Below, piece after piece: positions 25,913-34,386 of a stretch of DNA of 35,428 bases (the first letter of the stretch is position 1; every line of letters starts with the position of its first letter). A model generated the notes under the pieces. The model was given only the letters and a program-made list of their open reading frames with translations. It ran no database searches and had not been told where the DNA came from. Both the position numbers and the translations under genes were made by a program. The stretch lies in NCBI GenBank assembly GCA_009930155.1, contig RZYX01000013.1, forward strand, positions 1-35,428, read 5' to 3'. The stretch is from Clostridia bacterium. Its GTDB lineage: Bacteria > Bacillota_A > Clostridia > Oscillospirales > Acutalibacteraceae.

Positions 25913-25937
25913 GGTGTAAAGAAAAACTCTTTACACC
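25913..25937. promoter_or_regulatory. Dyad at the transcription start, GTGTAAAG-N7-CTTTACAC
   Basis: GGTGTAAAGA (25913-25922) and TCTTTACACC (25928-25937) are exact inverted repeats. The 8-bp core arms and 7-bp centre equal those of the upstream dyad, with centres 120 bp apart. Position at +1 is typical of a repressor operator; alternatively the transcript starts with this hairpin, which would stabilise the mRNA. Confidence 0.65.
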
Positions 25938-25963
25938 TCAAGCTGTTATCAGGAGGCGTAAAA

Positions 25964-26326
25964 GTGGCAAAGAATCTGGATGTTGCAGTGTTATTGGATT
26001 ATTACGGTGATATGCTCACCAATAAGCAAAGAGACTTTATTTGCTATTATTACAATGATGACTTGTCTCTTTCAGAAATAGCTGAGAATGAAGGTATTAC
26101 GCGTCAAGGTGTTCGTGATTCTATCAAGCGTGCAGAAAGTCAGCTTTATGAAATGGAATCAAGGCTTGGATTGGTTAAGCGTTTTGATGAAGTTCGTACA
26201 GGGCTTGCAGATATTTTGGACTGTGCAAACGATATTAACGAATACAATATGCGTTACGGACTTTCAAGGGAAATCAACGAAACAGTGGTTAAGATAAAAG
26301 TAATTGCTCAGTCACTGTGTGAATAA
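25964..26326 (+). CDS. ylxM: YlxM-like SRP-associated DNA-binding-type protein
   Basis: The 120-aa protein is a helix-turn-helix of the sigma-70 region-4 type: LTNKQRDFICYYYNDDLSL, then SEIAENEGITRQGVRDSIKR (about 37-56). YlxM (UPF0122) is encoded with ffh in Firmicutes and is known to influence SRP GTPase activity in streptococci and staphylococci. The GTG start has AGGAGGCG 5 nt upstream. It leads the operon ylxM-ffh and might also bind its own promoter, which carries two dyads; that is a guess. Confidence 0.95.
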   Translation: MAKNLDVAVLLDYYGDMLTNKQRDFICYYYNDDLSLSEIAENEGITRQGVRDSIKRAESQLYEMESRLGLVKRFDEVRTGLADILDCANDINEYNMRYGLSREINETVVKIKVIAQSLCE

Positions 26327-26375
26327 ATTTTAAATATCTATTTGTGTATTAACGCAAATATAAGGAATGATAGTT

Positions 26376-27740
26376 TTGGCATTTGAAGGTCTTTCTGATA
26401 GACTCGAAGCCGCATTTAAACGGCTTAAAAGCAAAGGAAAGCTGACGGAGGCTGATGTCAAGGAGGCAATGCGTGAGGTACGGCTTGCTCTGCTTGAGGC
26501 CGATGTAAGCTATAAAGTTGCAAAAGACTTCACAAGCAAGATAACTGAGCGTGCAATAGGCGCACAAGTTATGGAAAGCCTTACTCCTGCACAAATGGTT
26601 ATCAAAATAGTCAACGAAGAGTTAACAGAGCTTATGGGAGGAACACGCACGAGACTTGCTTGTGCAGCACATCCACCAACAGTTGTTATGATGTGTGGAC
26701 TTCAAGGTTCTGGTAAAACAACTCATAGTGCAAAAATTGCACTTATGCTTAAAAAGCAGGGTAATAGGCCTCTCTTAGTAGCTTGTGATATTTATCGTCC
26801 TGCTGCTATCAAGCAGTTGCAAGTAGTTGGCGAGCAGGTTGGAGTTCCTGTATTTGAAATGGGAACAACAGACCCAGTAACAATAGCAAAAGAAGCGTTA
26901 AAGCTTGCTAAAGATCAAGGTTATGACTATGTTTTTCTTGACACTGCTGGCCGTTTGCATATAGACGAACAGCTGATGGGAGAACTAAAAAATATAAAGT
27001 CAGAAGTAAAGCCTCACGAGATTTTACTTGTTGTTGATGCTATGACAGGTCAGGACGCAGTTAATGTTGCATCATCTTTTGATGAGGCACTTGGAATTGA
27101 TGGGCTGATTTTAACAAAGCTTGACGGCGACACCCGTGGAGGTGCAGCACTTTCCGCAAGAGCTATTACAGGCAAACCAATAAAGTTTGTTGGTACTGGT
27201 GAGAAGCTTGAGGATTTAGATGTTTTTCACCCAGACAGAATGGCTTCAAGAATTCTTGGAATGGGCGATATGCTTTCTCTTATAGAAAAAGCGGAAACAA
27301 CATTTGATGAAAATAAATCTAGAGAGCTTGAAGAAAAACTACGCAAAAACAAGTTTGATTTAAATGATCTTCTTGAGAACTTTAAGCAAATTCGTAAAAT
27401 GGGTTCAATGCAAGATATGCTTGCGATGATTCCAGGAATTGGCAAAAAGATTAAAGATATTGATGTTGATGAAAGACAGTTTGATAGACTTCAGGCTATT
27501 ATACTTTCAATGACACCAAAAGAAAGGGAGAAACCAGATATTATCAATCCTTCACGTAAACGCAGAATTGCAACAGGTTGCGGTCAACAGGTTGAGGATG
27601 TTAATAGGCTTCTTTCACAGTACAAACAAATGCAAAAACTTTTCAAACAGATGAATGGCAAAGGTAATCGTAAAAAAATGAAGCGAATGGGTATGGGAAT
27701 GAATCCTAACAACATGGACTTTAGCCAGTTTGGAATGTAA
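26376..27740 (+). CDS. ffh: Signal recognition particle protein Ffh
   Basis: Ffh binds signal sequences and 4.5S/6S RNA and delivers ribosomes to FtsY at the membrane. The 454-aa product has the N domain, GTPase motifs GLQGSGKTT (about 108), DTAGRLH (about 189), [10 protein letters not shown] (about 247), and a methionine-rich M domain with [17 protein letters not shown] and [13 protein letters not shown]. Start: TTG at 26376 gives MAFEGLSDR, the family N-terminus, 8-9 nt after AAGGA; the ATG at 26367 abuts that site and is rejected. The tail is rich in Met, Lys and Gly as usual. Confidence 0.96.
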   Translation: MAFEGLSDRLEAAFKRLKSKGKLTEADVKEAMREVRLALLEADVSYKVAKDFTSKITERAIGAQVMESLTPAQMVIKIVNEELTELMGGTRTRLACAAHPPTVVMMCGLQGSGKTTHSAKIALMLKKQGNRPLLVACDIYRPAAIKQLQVVGEQVGVPVFEMGTTDPVTIAKEALKLAKDQGYDYVFLDTAGRLHIDEQLMGELKNIKSEVKPHEILLVVDAMTGQDAVNVASSFDEALGIDGLILTKLDGDTRGGAALSARAITGKPIKFVGTGEKLEDLDVFHPDRMASRILGMGDMLSLIEKAETTFDENKSRELEEKLRKNKFDLNDLLENFKQIRKMGSMQDMLAMIPGIGKKIKDIDVDERQFDRLQAIILSMTPKEREKPDIINPSRKRRIATGCGQQVEDVNRLLSQYKQMQKLFKQMNGKGNRKKMKRMGMGMNPNNMDFSQFGM

Positions 27741-27814
27741 ATCTTGTTAATCTTTGACGCAGATGCGTGATTGATATAAATTATTTTTAATATAAATTTT
27801 TGGAGGAATTAAAA

Positions 27815-28060
27815 ATGGCAGTAAAAATTAGACTTCGCCGTATGGGTGCGAAGAAGGCACCTTTCTATCGTATAGTTGTTGCGGATTCAAGATATCCAAG
27901 AGATGGTAGATTCATCGAAGAAATAGGATACTACAACCCACTAGAGAATCCAGCTGTAATTAAGGTTGATGCAGAAAAAGTTCAAAAGTGGATTTCTAAC
28001 GGTGCACAGCCAACAGAAACAGTAAAGGCACTTCTTAAAAAAGCAGGGGCAACTAAATAA
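27815..28060 (+). CDS. rpsP: 30S ribosomal protein S16
   Basis: The 81-aa product is canonical S16: [20 protein letters not shown], then [16 protein letters not shown]. The ATG at 27815 has TGGAGG 8 nt upstream; the in-frame TTG at 27800 overlaps it. It begins the usual rpsP-khpA-rimM-trmD order, 74 nt after ffh. A possible promoter (TTGACG at 27754, TATAAA at 27775) has only a 15-nt spacer and is not called. Confidence 0.98.
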   Translation: MAVKIRLRRMGAKKAPFYRIVVADSRYPRDGRFIEEIGYYNPLENPAVIKVDAEKVQKWISNGAQPTETVKALLKKAGATK

Positions 28061-28078
28061 TTTAGGGGGTTCTCTATA

Positions 28079-28312
28079 ATGAAGGATTTACTTATTTCCA
28101 TAGCACAGGGACTTGTTGATGAACCTTCATCAGTAACAGTAGACATCGATGAGCCAAACGATATGGGTGTTACAGTTTATCACTTGCATGTTGCACCAGA
28201 TGATATGGGCAGAGTAATTGGTAAGCAGGGTCGTATAGCAAAAGCTATTCGTACTGTTATGAGAGCTACTGCAAATCGCAGTGATATTAAAATAGCAGTT
28301 GAAATTGACTAA
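28079..28312 (+). CDS. khpA: KH-domain RNA-binding protein KhpA
   Basis: The 77-aa protein is a single KH domain with the GxxG loop in MGRVIGKQGRIAKAIRTVM. KhpA (YlqC) dimerises with KhpB and acts as a global RNA chaperone linked to cell-wall elongation and sRNA function. It lies between rpsP and rimM, its standard place. TAGGGGG precedes the ATG by about 9 nt. A terminator follows. Confidence 0.95.
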   Translation: MKDLLISIAQGLVDEPSSVTVDIDEPNDMGVTVYHLHVAPDDMGRVIGKQGRIAKAIRTVMRATANRSDIKIAVEID

Positions 28313-28328
28313 TACACAAATTCTTTAA

Positions 28329-28352
28329 GGGGCGGTTTTCCGCCCTGTTTTT
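28329..28352 (+). terminator. Rho-independent terminator after khpA
   Basis: GGGCGG (28330-28335), TTTT loop, CCGCCC (28340-28345), then TGTTTTT. It splits the classical rpsP-rimM-trmD block into two units or attenuates read-through. Confidence 0.8.
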
Positions 28353-28439
28353 CGTAGTACAACAAATGCAGTTCAATTGTAATTATTAAAAGTTTTCTTA
28401 GTAGCGTTATTATAAAATTTTGTAAAATGGAGAGGTTTT

Positions 28440-28955
28440 ATGATTTTGGATTTTCTCGAAATCGGTCAAATAGTTGGTACGCATGGAATAAAAGGTGAAA
28501 TGAGAGTTAATCCATGGTGTGATACTCCCGATTTTTTCATAAGTTTTAAAAAACTTTATTTTGACAAATTAGGGCAAAATTCTGTAGAGATTGTAAGTTC
28601 TCGTGTTCATGGTAATGTAGTTCTGCTAAAACTTGATGGAATAGAATCATTAGAGCAGGCAATTGGACTAAAAAACAAAATTTTGTATATAAAGCGTGAA
28701 GATGCAAAGCTTGAAGAGGGCAGTTATTTTGTTAGCGAACTAATTGGTTGCAAGGTAAAAGATATTGATACGGGTGCTGAATATGGTGTAATTAGCGAGG
28801 TTAGTGTTACAGGTGCAAACGATGTTTGGCATATCAATAACGGAAAAAAAGAATACCTTATTCCAGCAATTCCAGATGTAGTTATAACAACTGATGTAGA
28901 AAATGGCATTATAGAAATCCGCCCTTTAAAGGGGATATTCGACGATGAGAATTGA
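28440..28955 (+). CDS. rimM: 16S rRNA processing protein RimM
   Basis: RimM helps mature the 30S head and binds S19. The 171-aa protein has the N-terminal RimM barrel (EIGQIVGTHGIKGEMRVNP) and a C-terminal PRC barrel (about 95-165, with GVISEVSVTGANDVWHI and KEYLIPAIPDVV). The ATG has GGAGAGG upstream. It overlaps trmD by 11 nt, indicating coupling. Confidence 0.96.
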   Translation: MILDFLEIGQIVGTHGIKGEMRVNPWCDTPDFFISFKKLYFDKLGQNSVEIVSSRVHGNVVLLKLDGIESLEQAIGLKNKILYIKREDAKLEEGSYFVSELIGCKVKDIDTGAEYGVISEVSVTGANDVWHINNGKKEYLIPAIPDVVITTDVENGIIEIRPLKGIFDDEN

Positions 28956-29691
28956 TATTTTAACTTTGTTTCCCGAAATGTGTGAAGGGGTTCTAAGCGG
29001 CAGTATAATAGGCAGAGCAAGGGAAAACAACTTAGTTGAAATACATTGCCATAACATAAGAGATTATACTCAGGATAAACATAAGCGTGTGGATGATATG
29101 CCATATGGCGGTGGCACGGGGATGATAATGCAAACCCAGCCTATTTACGATTGTTTTATGGCTGTTTGTGAACAATCAGAGCAAAGGCCACATACTATAT
29201 TTATGTCTCCACAGGGCAAGACATTGACTCAAAGCAGAATTTGCGAACTTTCTAAAATGAATAATATTGCCATTCTTTGCGGACACTATGAGGGAGTGGA
29301 TGAGCGAATCATTGAGGAGATAGTCGATGAAGAGATATCAATCGGAGATTATGTACTCACAGGAGGCGAGCTTCCTGCAATGGTTTTGGCGGACAGTATA
29401 TCAAGAATGCTTCCGGGTGTGCTTGCAAGTGATGAATCATATCAAAACGAAAGTCACTATAGCTCACTTTTAGAATATCCACAATATACAAGACCATTTG
29501 AGTGGCAAGGTAAAAAAGTTCCAGAGGTTTTAATATCAGGTCATCATGCGAATATTGAAAAATGGAAGCGAGAATGCTCGCTTGAGCGAACATTTAAGAG
29601 AAGACCAGATATGCTTGAAAATGCACAACTTACAAAAAAAGACAAAGAGTTTCTAAAAACGATAACTATTCAAAATATAACAGTAAAATAA
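28945..29691 (+). CDS. trmD: tRNA (guanine-37-N1) methyltransferase
   Basis: TrmD uses SAM to make m1G37 in tRNAs reading CNN and GGG codons and prevents +1 frameshifting. The 248-aa product has the SPOUT trefoil-knot motifs LCGHYEGVDERI (about 111-122) and ISIGDYVLTGGELPAM (about 131-146), and the early MPYGGGTGMIMQ. The ATG lies inside the rimM end. rplS, often next in this cluster, is not here. Confidence 0.97.
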   Translation: MRIDILTLFPEMCEGVLSGSIIGRARENNLVEIHCHNIRDYTQDKHKRVDDMPYGGGTGMIMQTQPIYDCFMAVCEQSEQRPHTIFMSPQGKTLTQSRICELSKMNNIAILCGHYEGVDERIIEEIVDEEISIGDYVLTGGELPAMVLADSISRMLPGVLASDESYQNESHYSSLLEYPQYTRPFEWQGKKVPEVLISGHHANIEKWKRECSLERTFKRRPDMLENAQLTKKDKEFLKTITIQNITVK

Positions 29692-29846
29692 ATATTTCGA
29701 CAAAATATATTTGTAGAGAAAAGTCAGAAAACAATATATTGTATATGTGCAATAGTCAAACTGTACAAACATTACTGCATCTTGATGCCAAGGTTTGGAG
29801 CACACTACGAATTATTGAAAAAAACCATATATAAAAAATATATCCG

Positions 29847-29875
29847 TTGACTATAACGGCTTTTGTGATTATAAT
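29847..29875 (+). promoter_or_regulatory. Sigma-A promoter of the HPr gene
   Basis: TTGACT (29847-29852), 17-nt spacer, TATAAT (29870-29875). It lies 48 nt upstream of the HPr start. I see no catabolite-control (cre-like) site around it. Confidence 0.85.
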
Positions 29876-29922
29876 AATAGCAAGAAAACGAAAATTCATT
29901 TTATCTGGTGGGAGAATGTATT

Positions 29923-30186
29923 ATGTTTGTAAAAGATGTTAAAGTTCAAAATCAAGTTGGTTTACATGCCCGTCCGGCTACGTTTTTCATACAAAAGGCA
30001 AATGAATTTAAGTCATCTATTTGGGTTGAAAAGGATGAGCGCAGAGTTAATGCAAAAAGTCTTCTCGGCGTGCTTTCACTTGGAATCATGGGTGGCACAG
30101 AAATTCGTATAATGGCTGGCGGTTCAGACGAGGAAGAAGCAGTAGAAGAGCTTGTAAAACTTGTTGAATCAGGTTTTGCTGAATAA
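29923..30186 (+). CDS. ptsH: Phosphocarrier protein HPr
   Basis: The 87-aa HPr carries phosphate from PEP and enzyme I to sugar-specific enzymes IIA. The phosphorylated His15 is in VGLHARPA, and the regulatory Ser46 in NAKSLLGVLSLG is present, so HPr kinase control of catabolite repression is possible. The ATG at 29923 has GGTGGGAG upstream; an in-frame start at 29908 overlaps this site. It is monocistronic, with its own promoter and terminator. Enzyme I and HPr kinase genes are not in the window. Confidence 0.95.
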   Translation: MFVKDVKVQNQVGLHARPATFFIQKANEFKSSIWVEKDERRVNAKSLLGVLSLGIMGGTEIRIMAGGSDEEEAVEELVKLVESGFAE

Positions 30187-30205
30187 TATGGCTTAGTACA
30201 TGTTG

Positions 30206-30234
30206 GCACATCGCTTCTTTGCGATGTGCTTTTT
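30206..30234 (+). terminator. Rho-independent terminator after HPr
   Basis: GCACATCGC (30206-30214), TTCTTT loop, GCGATGTGC (30221-30229), then TTTTT. A perfect 9-bp stem 19 nt after the HPr stop. Confidence 0.92.
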
Positions 30235-30338
30235 CGCATTGGTTATAATTTATTAGCTTTGAGTAATCTAAATGCTGCTTTGGGTATTGAATGGTTCATG
30301 ATTAATTGGTTAAAATTAATTAAAATGGGGGTAATGTG

Positions 30339-32171
30339 ATGAACGAAAGATTGCCTATTTTAAGAAAAAAAGCCGTTGGACTTCCACAAAACCCTGGCGT
30401 ATATATAATGAAAAACAAACAGGACACAATAATTTATATTGGCAAGGCAAAGTCTTTAAAAAACAGAGTTAGCCAATATTTTGGTTCGCAAAATCGTCAT
30501 ACTATCAAAGTTCTTAAAATGGTATCAAATGTATATGATTTTGATTATATTATCACCGATAGTGAATTTGAAGCTTTGCTTTTGGAATGTGGACTGATAA
30601 AACAGCATAAACCAAAGTATAATATTTTATTAAAGGATGATAAAGGCTATCACTATATAAAAATAAGCAACGATGGATGGCGTAAAATAACGGCAGAAAA
30701 GAAAATGCTTGATGATAAAGCAGAGTATATTGGCCCCTATACCAGCGCCTTTATTGTGAATCAGGCGTTGGACGAGGCACAAAAGATATTTAAGCTGCCA
30801 CAGTGCTCAAAGGAGTTTCCAAGGGACATAGGCAAGGGTAGACCATGCCTTAATTATTTTATTTCGCAATGCAGTGCTCCTTGCAGTGGTAAGGTGAAAA
30901 AAGAGGAGTACGATGAGGCGATAGATGGTGCTATAGAATTTTTAAAAGGTGGCAGTGCAAAATCTATTAAAGATATGCAGGATAAAATGCAAGAGTTTTC
31001 TGATTCTTATGAGTTTGAAAAGGCTGCAAGGTTAAGAGATAGAATAAATGCCATAAAAAAGATGAATGAAAAGCAAAAAGTAATAGCGGCAGGAGTAAAG
31101 GAACAAGATGTTTTTGCTTTGGAACAAGGTGAAAAAAATGCTTGTTTTGCCGTGCTTCGTTTCTCGCAAGGTCAATTATTTGACACTGAGCACTTTATAA
31201 TAGAAAATGACCAAGATTTGCCTCAAATGCGTGCAGAAATTATAAAAAGCTATTACTCAATGCGTCAAAAGGTTCCACGGAGGATTACATTGGATGGTGC
31301 AACGCAGGACACTGCACTGCTCTCCCAATGGTTAAGCGTAAAAGCAGGGCACAAGGTAACCTTAGTAGTGCCTCAAAAGGGCGAACAGCTAAAGCTTGTG
31401 CAAATGTGCAAAAAAAATGCACAGGAGAAATTGTTTGAAAGAGTGGGAAGAACAGATAAGAATAAACAAGCATTAACAGAGCTTGCGAGTCTTTTAGGAC
31501 TTGGTGAGATCCCTCAGTATATTGAATCGTATGACATTTCTCACACCGCAGGATGCGACAATGTTGCTGGAATGGTAGTGTTTAAGGATGGCTTACCATA
31601 TAAGTCTGGGTATAAACGATTTGAGATAAAGCACGCACAGGGCGGTGATGACTGTGCAGCAATGCAAGAGGTGCTTCAAAGAAGATTTGCAAGATATGAG
31701 CAGCAAAAGGAAACGCATAAAGGATTTGGCAAATTGCCTGATTTGATTTTGCTTGATGGTGGACAAGGCCAGTTAAATGCAGTTCTGCCTGTTTTAAAAC
31801 AGTTTGGGCTTGACATTCCTGTGTTTGGAATGGTAAAAGATAATAAGCACAAAACTAGAGCAATAACAAACGGTGGCTCTGAAATATCAATAAGTGTAAA
31901 GCGACAGGCTTTTACTTTAGTCTCAAATATTCAAGAAGAAGTTCATCGGTTTGCTATAAGTTATCATCGAGAAAAGCACAGCAAGAACTCAATAAATAGC
32001 ACGCTTAATCAAATAAAAGGTATTGGTCAAACAAAAACAACCATACTTTTGAAATATTTTAAAACAATATCTGCAATTAAATCTGCTAGCATAGAAGATT
32101 TGGCAAATGTAAAGGGAATTAGCATTACAAATGCAAAAGATATCTATGAATATTTTAATATTACGCAATGA
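30339..32171 (+). CDS. uvrC: Excinuclease ABC subunit C
   Basis: UvrC makes both incisions in nucleotide excision repair after UvrAB damage recognition. The 610-aa product has the GIY-YIG domain (PGVYIMKNK, IIYIGKAKSLKNRV, about 19-50), a UVR motif (YEFEKAARLRDRI), the RNase H-like nuclease (ESYDISHTAG, LPDLILLDGGQGQLNA) and a C-terminal double helix-hairpin-helix (IKGIGQTKTTILL, ANVKGISITNAKDIYEYF). The ATG at 30339 follows TGGGGGTAA; a GTG at 30336 is directly adjacent and equivalent in practice. It stands alone between a terminator and the rsmD promoter. Confidence 0.97.
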   Translation: MNERLPILRKKAVGLPQNPGVYIMKNKQDTIIYIGKAKSLKNRVSQYFGSQNRHTIKVLKMVSNVYDFDYIITDSEFEALLLECGLIKQHKPKYNILLKDDKGYHYIKISNDGWRKITAEKKMLDDKAEYIGPYTSAFIVNQALDEAQKIFKLPQCSKEFPRDIGKGRPCLNYFISQCSAPCSGKVKKEEYDEAIDGAIEFLKGGSAKSIKDMQDKMQEFSDSYEFEKAARLRDRINAIKKMNEKQKVIAAGVKEQDVFALEQGEKNACFAVLRFSQGQLFDTEHFIIENDQDLPQMRAEIIKSYYSMRQKVPRRITLDGATQDTALLSQWLSVKAGHKVTLVVPQKGEQLKLVQMCKKNAQEKLFERVGRTDKNKQALTELASLLGLGEIPQYIESYDISHTAGCDNVAGMVVFKDGLPYKSGYKRFEIKHAQGGDDCAAMQEVLQRRFARYEQQKETHKGFGKLPDLILLDGGQGQLNAVLPVLKQFGLDIPVFGMVKDNKHKTRAITNGGSEISISVKRQAFTLVSNIQEEVHRFAISYHREKHSKNSINSTLNQIKGIGQTKTTILLKYFKTISAIKSASIEDLANVKGISITNAKDIYEYFNITQ

Positions 32172-32193
32172 TACCACTATTTTTCTATTCGTA

Positions 32194-32223
32194 TTGACAA
32201 ATTTGTATAATAAATGAGATAAT
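32194..32223 (+). promoter_or_regulatory. Sigma-A promoter of rsmD-coaD
   Basis: TTGACA (32194-32199), 18-nt spacer, GATAAT (32218-32223). A TATAAT at 32206 lies too close to this -35 to be its partner. The rsmD start is 37 nt downstream. Confidence 0.75.
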
Positions 32224-32259
32224 ACATCTTAAGTTTATTTATTGGAGTATTTATAATAT

Positions 32260-32808
32260 ATGAGAGTTATAACAGGAACAGCAAGAGGAAGAAGACTTAT
32301 ATCTTTGGAGGGTGACGATGTTCGTCCTACAACAGATAGAGTCAAAGAGGCAATGTTTAGTATAATTCAGTTTGAGCTTGAGGGCAGGTGCGTTTTAGAC
32401 CTGTTTGCAGGCTCTGGTCAGCTTGGGATAGAAGCTCTTAGCCGTGGTGCTCATTGTGCAACTTTTGTTGACCAAAGCAGAAATTCAGTAGGCATAATTG
32501 AAAAGAATCTTTTGTCCACAGGTCTTGAAAAAAATACTATTGTTAAGAATTCAGATGCAATTGCGTTTCTTTCAATGACTAAGGATGCTTTTGACATAGC
32601 TTTTTTAGACCCACCATACAATCATGGCCTTATTCAAAAGGCACTTCCAATGCTTTGTGAAAAAATGGCTAAGGGTGGAGTTATTATTTGCGAAACATCA
32701 CTTACAGAGGAACTTCCCGAAAGTGTTGGTAGATTTGTCCTTCATAGGGACTATAAACATGGTAAAATTAAGCTTACGGTTTATAGAGAGGAACAGGTGT
32801 CGGAATAA
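32260..32808 (+). CDS. rsmD: 16S rRNA (guanine-966-N2) methyltransferase
   Basis: RsmD methylates G966 of 16S rRNA in assembled 30S particles. The 182-aa product has MRVITGTARGRRL, RPTTDRVKEAMFSI, the SAM loop DLFAGSGQLG (about 47-56) and the catalytic DPPYNH (about 117-122). GGAG lies about 13 nt before the ATG, rather far. Its stop overlaps the coaD start (TAATG), the usual rsmD-coaD pair. Confidence 0.96.
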   Translation: MRVITGTARGRRLISLEGDDVRPTTDRVKEAMFSIIQFELEGRCVLDLFAGSGQLGIEALSRGAHCATFVDQSRNSVGIIEKNLLSTGLEKNTIVKNSDAIAFLSMTKDAFDIAFLDPPYNHGLIQKALPMLCEKMAKGGVIICETSLTEELPESVGRFVLHRDYKHGKIKLTVYREEQVSE

Positions 32809-33305
32809 TGAAAATCGCAATTTGCCCTGGTAGTTTTGATCCGATAACATTAGGGCACCTTGAAATTATACAGCGTACTGCTAATATTTTTGATAAAGTA
32901 GTAGTTTTGGTTATGGCCAATTATCGTAAAAGAGAAACACAAGCTTTTACAGCAGATGAAAGGGCAGAGCTTATTAGAAAAAGCATAAAAGCTATTGGAG
33001 GTATGGACAATGTTGATGTTGATGTCTATACTGGATTGCTTGCAGAATATGCAGAGAAAAATCACGCAACAGCAATAGTTAAAGGACTTCGTGCTGTTTC
33101 AGATTTTGAAGATGAGTTTCAACAGGCATTAACAAATCAAAAGCTTTATGCTGGTTTTGAAACAATGTTTATGGCAGCTAGTGCAGAAAATATGTTTTTA
33201 AGTTCTAGCCTTGTTCGTCAGGTTGGAGAACTAGGAGGGGATATTTCTGCGTTTGTTCCTGATGTCATTCTTGACGATATATTAGAACGATTGAGAAAGG
33301 ATTGA
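32808..33305 (+). CDS. coaD: Phosphopantetheine adenylyltransferase
   Basis: CoaD makes dephospho-CoA from 4'-phosphopantetheine and ATP, the fourth step of CoA synthesis. The 165-aa product has the nucleotidyltransferase motif GSFDPITLGH (8-17) and the C-terminal FLSSSLVRQVGELGG (about 131-145). It starts within the rsmD stop, and its TGA overlaps the next ATG (TGATG), so three genes are coupled. Confidence 0.97.
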   Translation: MKIAICPGSFDPITLGHLEIIQRTANIFDKVVVLVMANYRKRETQAFTADERAELIRKSIKAIGGMDNVDVDVYTGLLAEYAEKNHATAIVKGLRAVSDFEDEFQQALTNQKLYAGFETMFMAASAENMFLSSSLVRQVGELGGDISAFVPDVILDDILERLRKD

Positions 33306-34267
33306 TGCTCAAGATGAACATAGAAGATTTTCTCGAAGAAATTGAAGAACTTCTTGATGATGGAAAAAGTGTTGCTTTTTCTAACAGAGTAGTAGTCGAT
33401 GCTGACTCAATTAAAATAATAATAGAAGATATGCGTCTTAATATGCCTGATGAAATCCGTCAGGCGAAAATAGTTGCTTCAGAGCGTAGAGAGATAATTA
33501 ATAAGGCTAGGAGAGAGGCTGAGACGCTTCTTTTAAATTCAGAATCAAAAAGCCGAGATATGATATCTAGTGCAGAGAAAAGATGGCAAGAACTTGTTGG
33601 CGGTTCTGAAAGAAAGTCTAAAGAGCTTGTTGAAGCCGCAGAGCAAAAGGCAAAGTCACTACTTACAGTATCTGAAGAGAGAGCTAAAATAATAGTTGAA
33701 AATGCTGAGGATAAGGCAAGGACATTACTTATTAGTGCGGAAGAAAGAGCCAAATCAACAGTTGAAAAGGCTGAAGAAAAGGCACGGGAGCTTACTCTTT
33801 GTGAAGCAATTACAAGGAATGCACAAACACTTTCTGAAGATATACTGAATAGAGCAAAGAATCAATCGGACGAGCTTTTAAAAAATGCTTATGAAGAAGC
33901 AGAAAAATTAACAAGAGAAAGCAAGTCTGAGTCAGAAAGACTTATAAGAGATTCACAGATACAGGCAGAGATTCTTGCCAAAGATTCTAAGGCGCAGGCA
34001 GAAACACTTGTAAGCCAAGCGAAGGAAGAATCAGAGACGATGACTCACAAAGCCATTATAGACGCTAAAGAAGTAACTGAACATGCAGAAAAAACTGCAA
34101 ATGATATGATGGAACATTCTAAAAAATGGTCGACGGAGCTAAAGTCGGCAGCAAGTGATTTTGTAACGACTATAATGCTCGATGCAGAGCAAAGTCTTTC
34201 AGGTAGTTTGGAAGAAATAAAAAATGTTCATTCAAGTCTTAATGCGGCAATATCTAAAAAGAAATAA
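33305..34267 (+). CDS. Long 11-residue-repeat coiled-coil protein
   Basis: The 320-aa product starts with a short conserved-looking region (about 1-60, with FSNRVVVDADSIKIIIEDMR and DEIRQAKIVASE) and then consists of about 19 consecutive 11-residue blocks. Blocks run 67-165 (e.g. AAEQKAKSLLT, VSEERAKIIVE, NAEDKARTLLI, SAEERAKSTVE) and 182-291 (e.g. RDSQIQAEILA, KDSKAQAETLV), with a 5-residue phase shift between. Hendecads predict a long right-handed coiled coil. There is no signal peptide or membrane segment. Shorter proteins with the same N-terminal region follow coaD in other Clostridia and are annotated as DivIVA-like or ATPase-subunit-like; I cannot assign a function. ATG at 33305 overlaps the coaD stop; ATG at 33314 is an alternative. 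Confidence 0.8.
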   Translation: MLKMNIEDFLEEIEELLDDGKSVAFSNRVVVDADSIKIIIEDMRLNMPDEIRQAKIVASERREIINKARREAETLLLNSESKSRDMISSAEKRWQELVGGSERKSKELVEAAEQKAKSLLTVSEERAKIIVENAEDKARTLLISAEERAKSTVEKAEEKARELTLCEAITRNAQTLSEDILNRAKNQSDELLKNAYEEAEKLTRESKSESERLIRDSQIQAEILAKDSKAQAETLVSQAKEESETMTHKAIIDAKEVTEHAEKTANDMMEHSKKWSTELKSAASDFVTTIMLDAEQSLSGSLEEIKNVHSSLNAAISKKK

Positions 34268-34274
34268 AGCTTTT

Positions 34275-34306
34275 AACGGGCATTCTTTGAAGTTGCCCGT
34301 TTTTTT
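34275..34306 (+). terminator. Rho-independent terminator after the coiled-coil gene
   Basis: ACGGGCA (34276-34282) pairs with TGCCCGT (34294-34300) around an 11-nt loop and is followed by seven T. It ends the rsmD-coaD operon. Confidence 0.9.
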
Positions 34307-34386
34307 ATAGCTATTTTACAAAAATACATTATATATAAAGGTTATTATTTTATATTCTCCGTCATAGTAATTAACGGGTGATGTTA

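Larger units (their letters stand above)
25634..25963 (+). promoter_or_regulatory. Regulatory intergenic region before ylxM-ffh
   Basis: The 330 bases hold no gene. They contain, in order, an AT-rich stretch, a dyad (25792-25818), a nested hairpin resembling a terminator (25848-25899), a consensus sigma-A promoter (25879-25907), a second dyad with the same arms (25913-25937) and the ylxM ribosome binding site AGGAGGCG. Sub-features are listed separately. Confidence 0.8.

Noticed and set aside
27754..27780. A promoter before rpsP (TTGACG ... TATAAA)
   Set aside because: The 15-nt spacer is too short for a confident sigma-A call, and read-through from ffh is sufficient.
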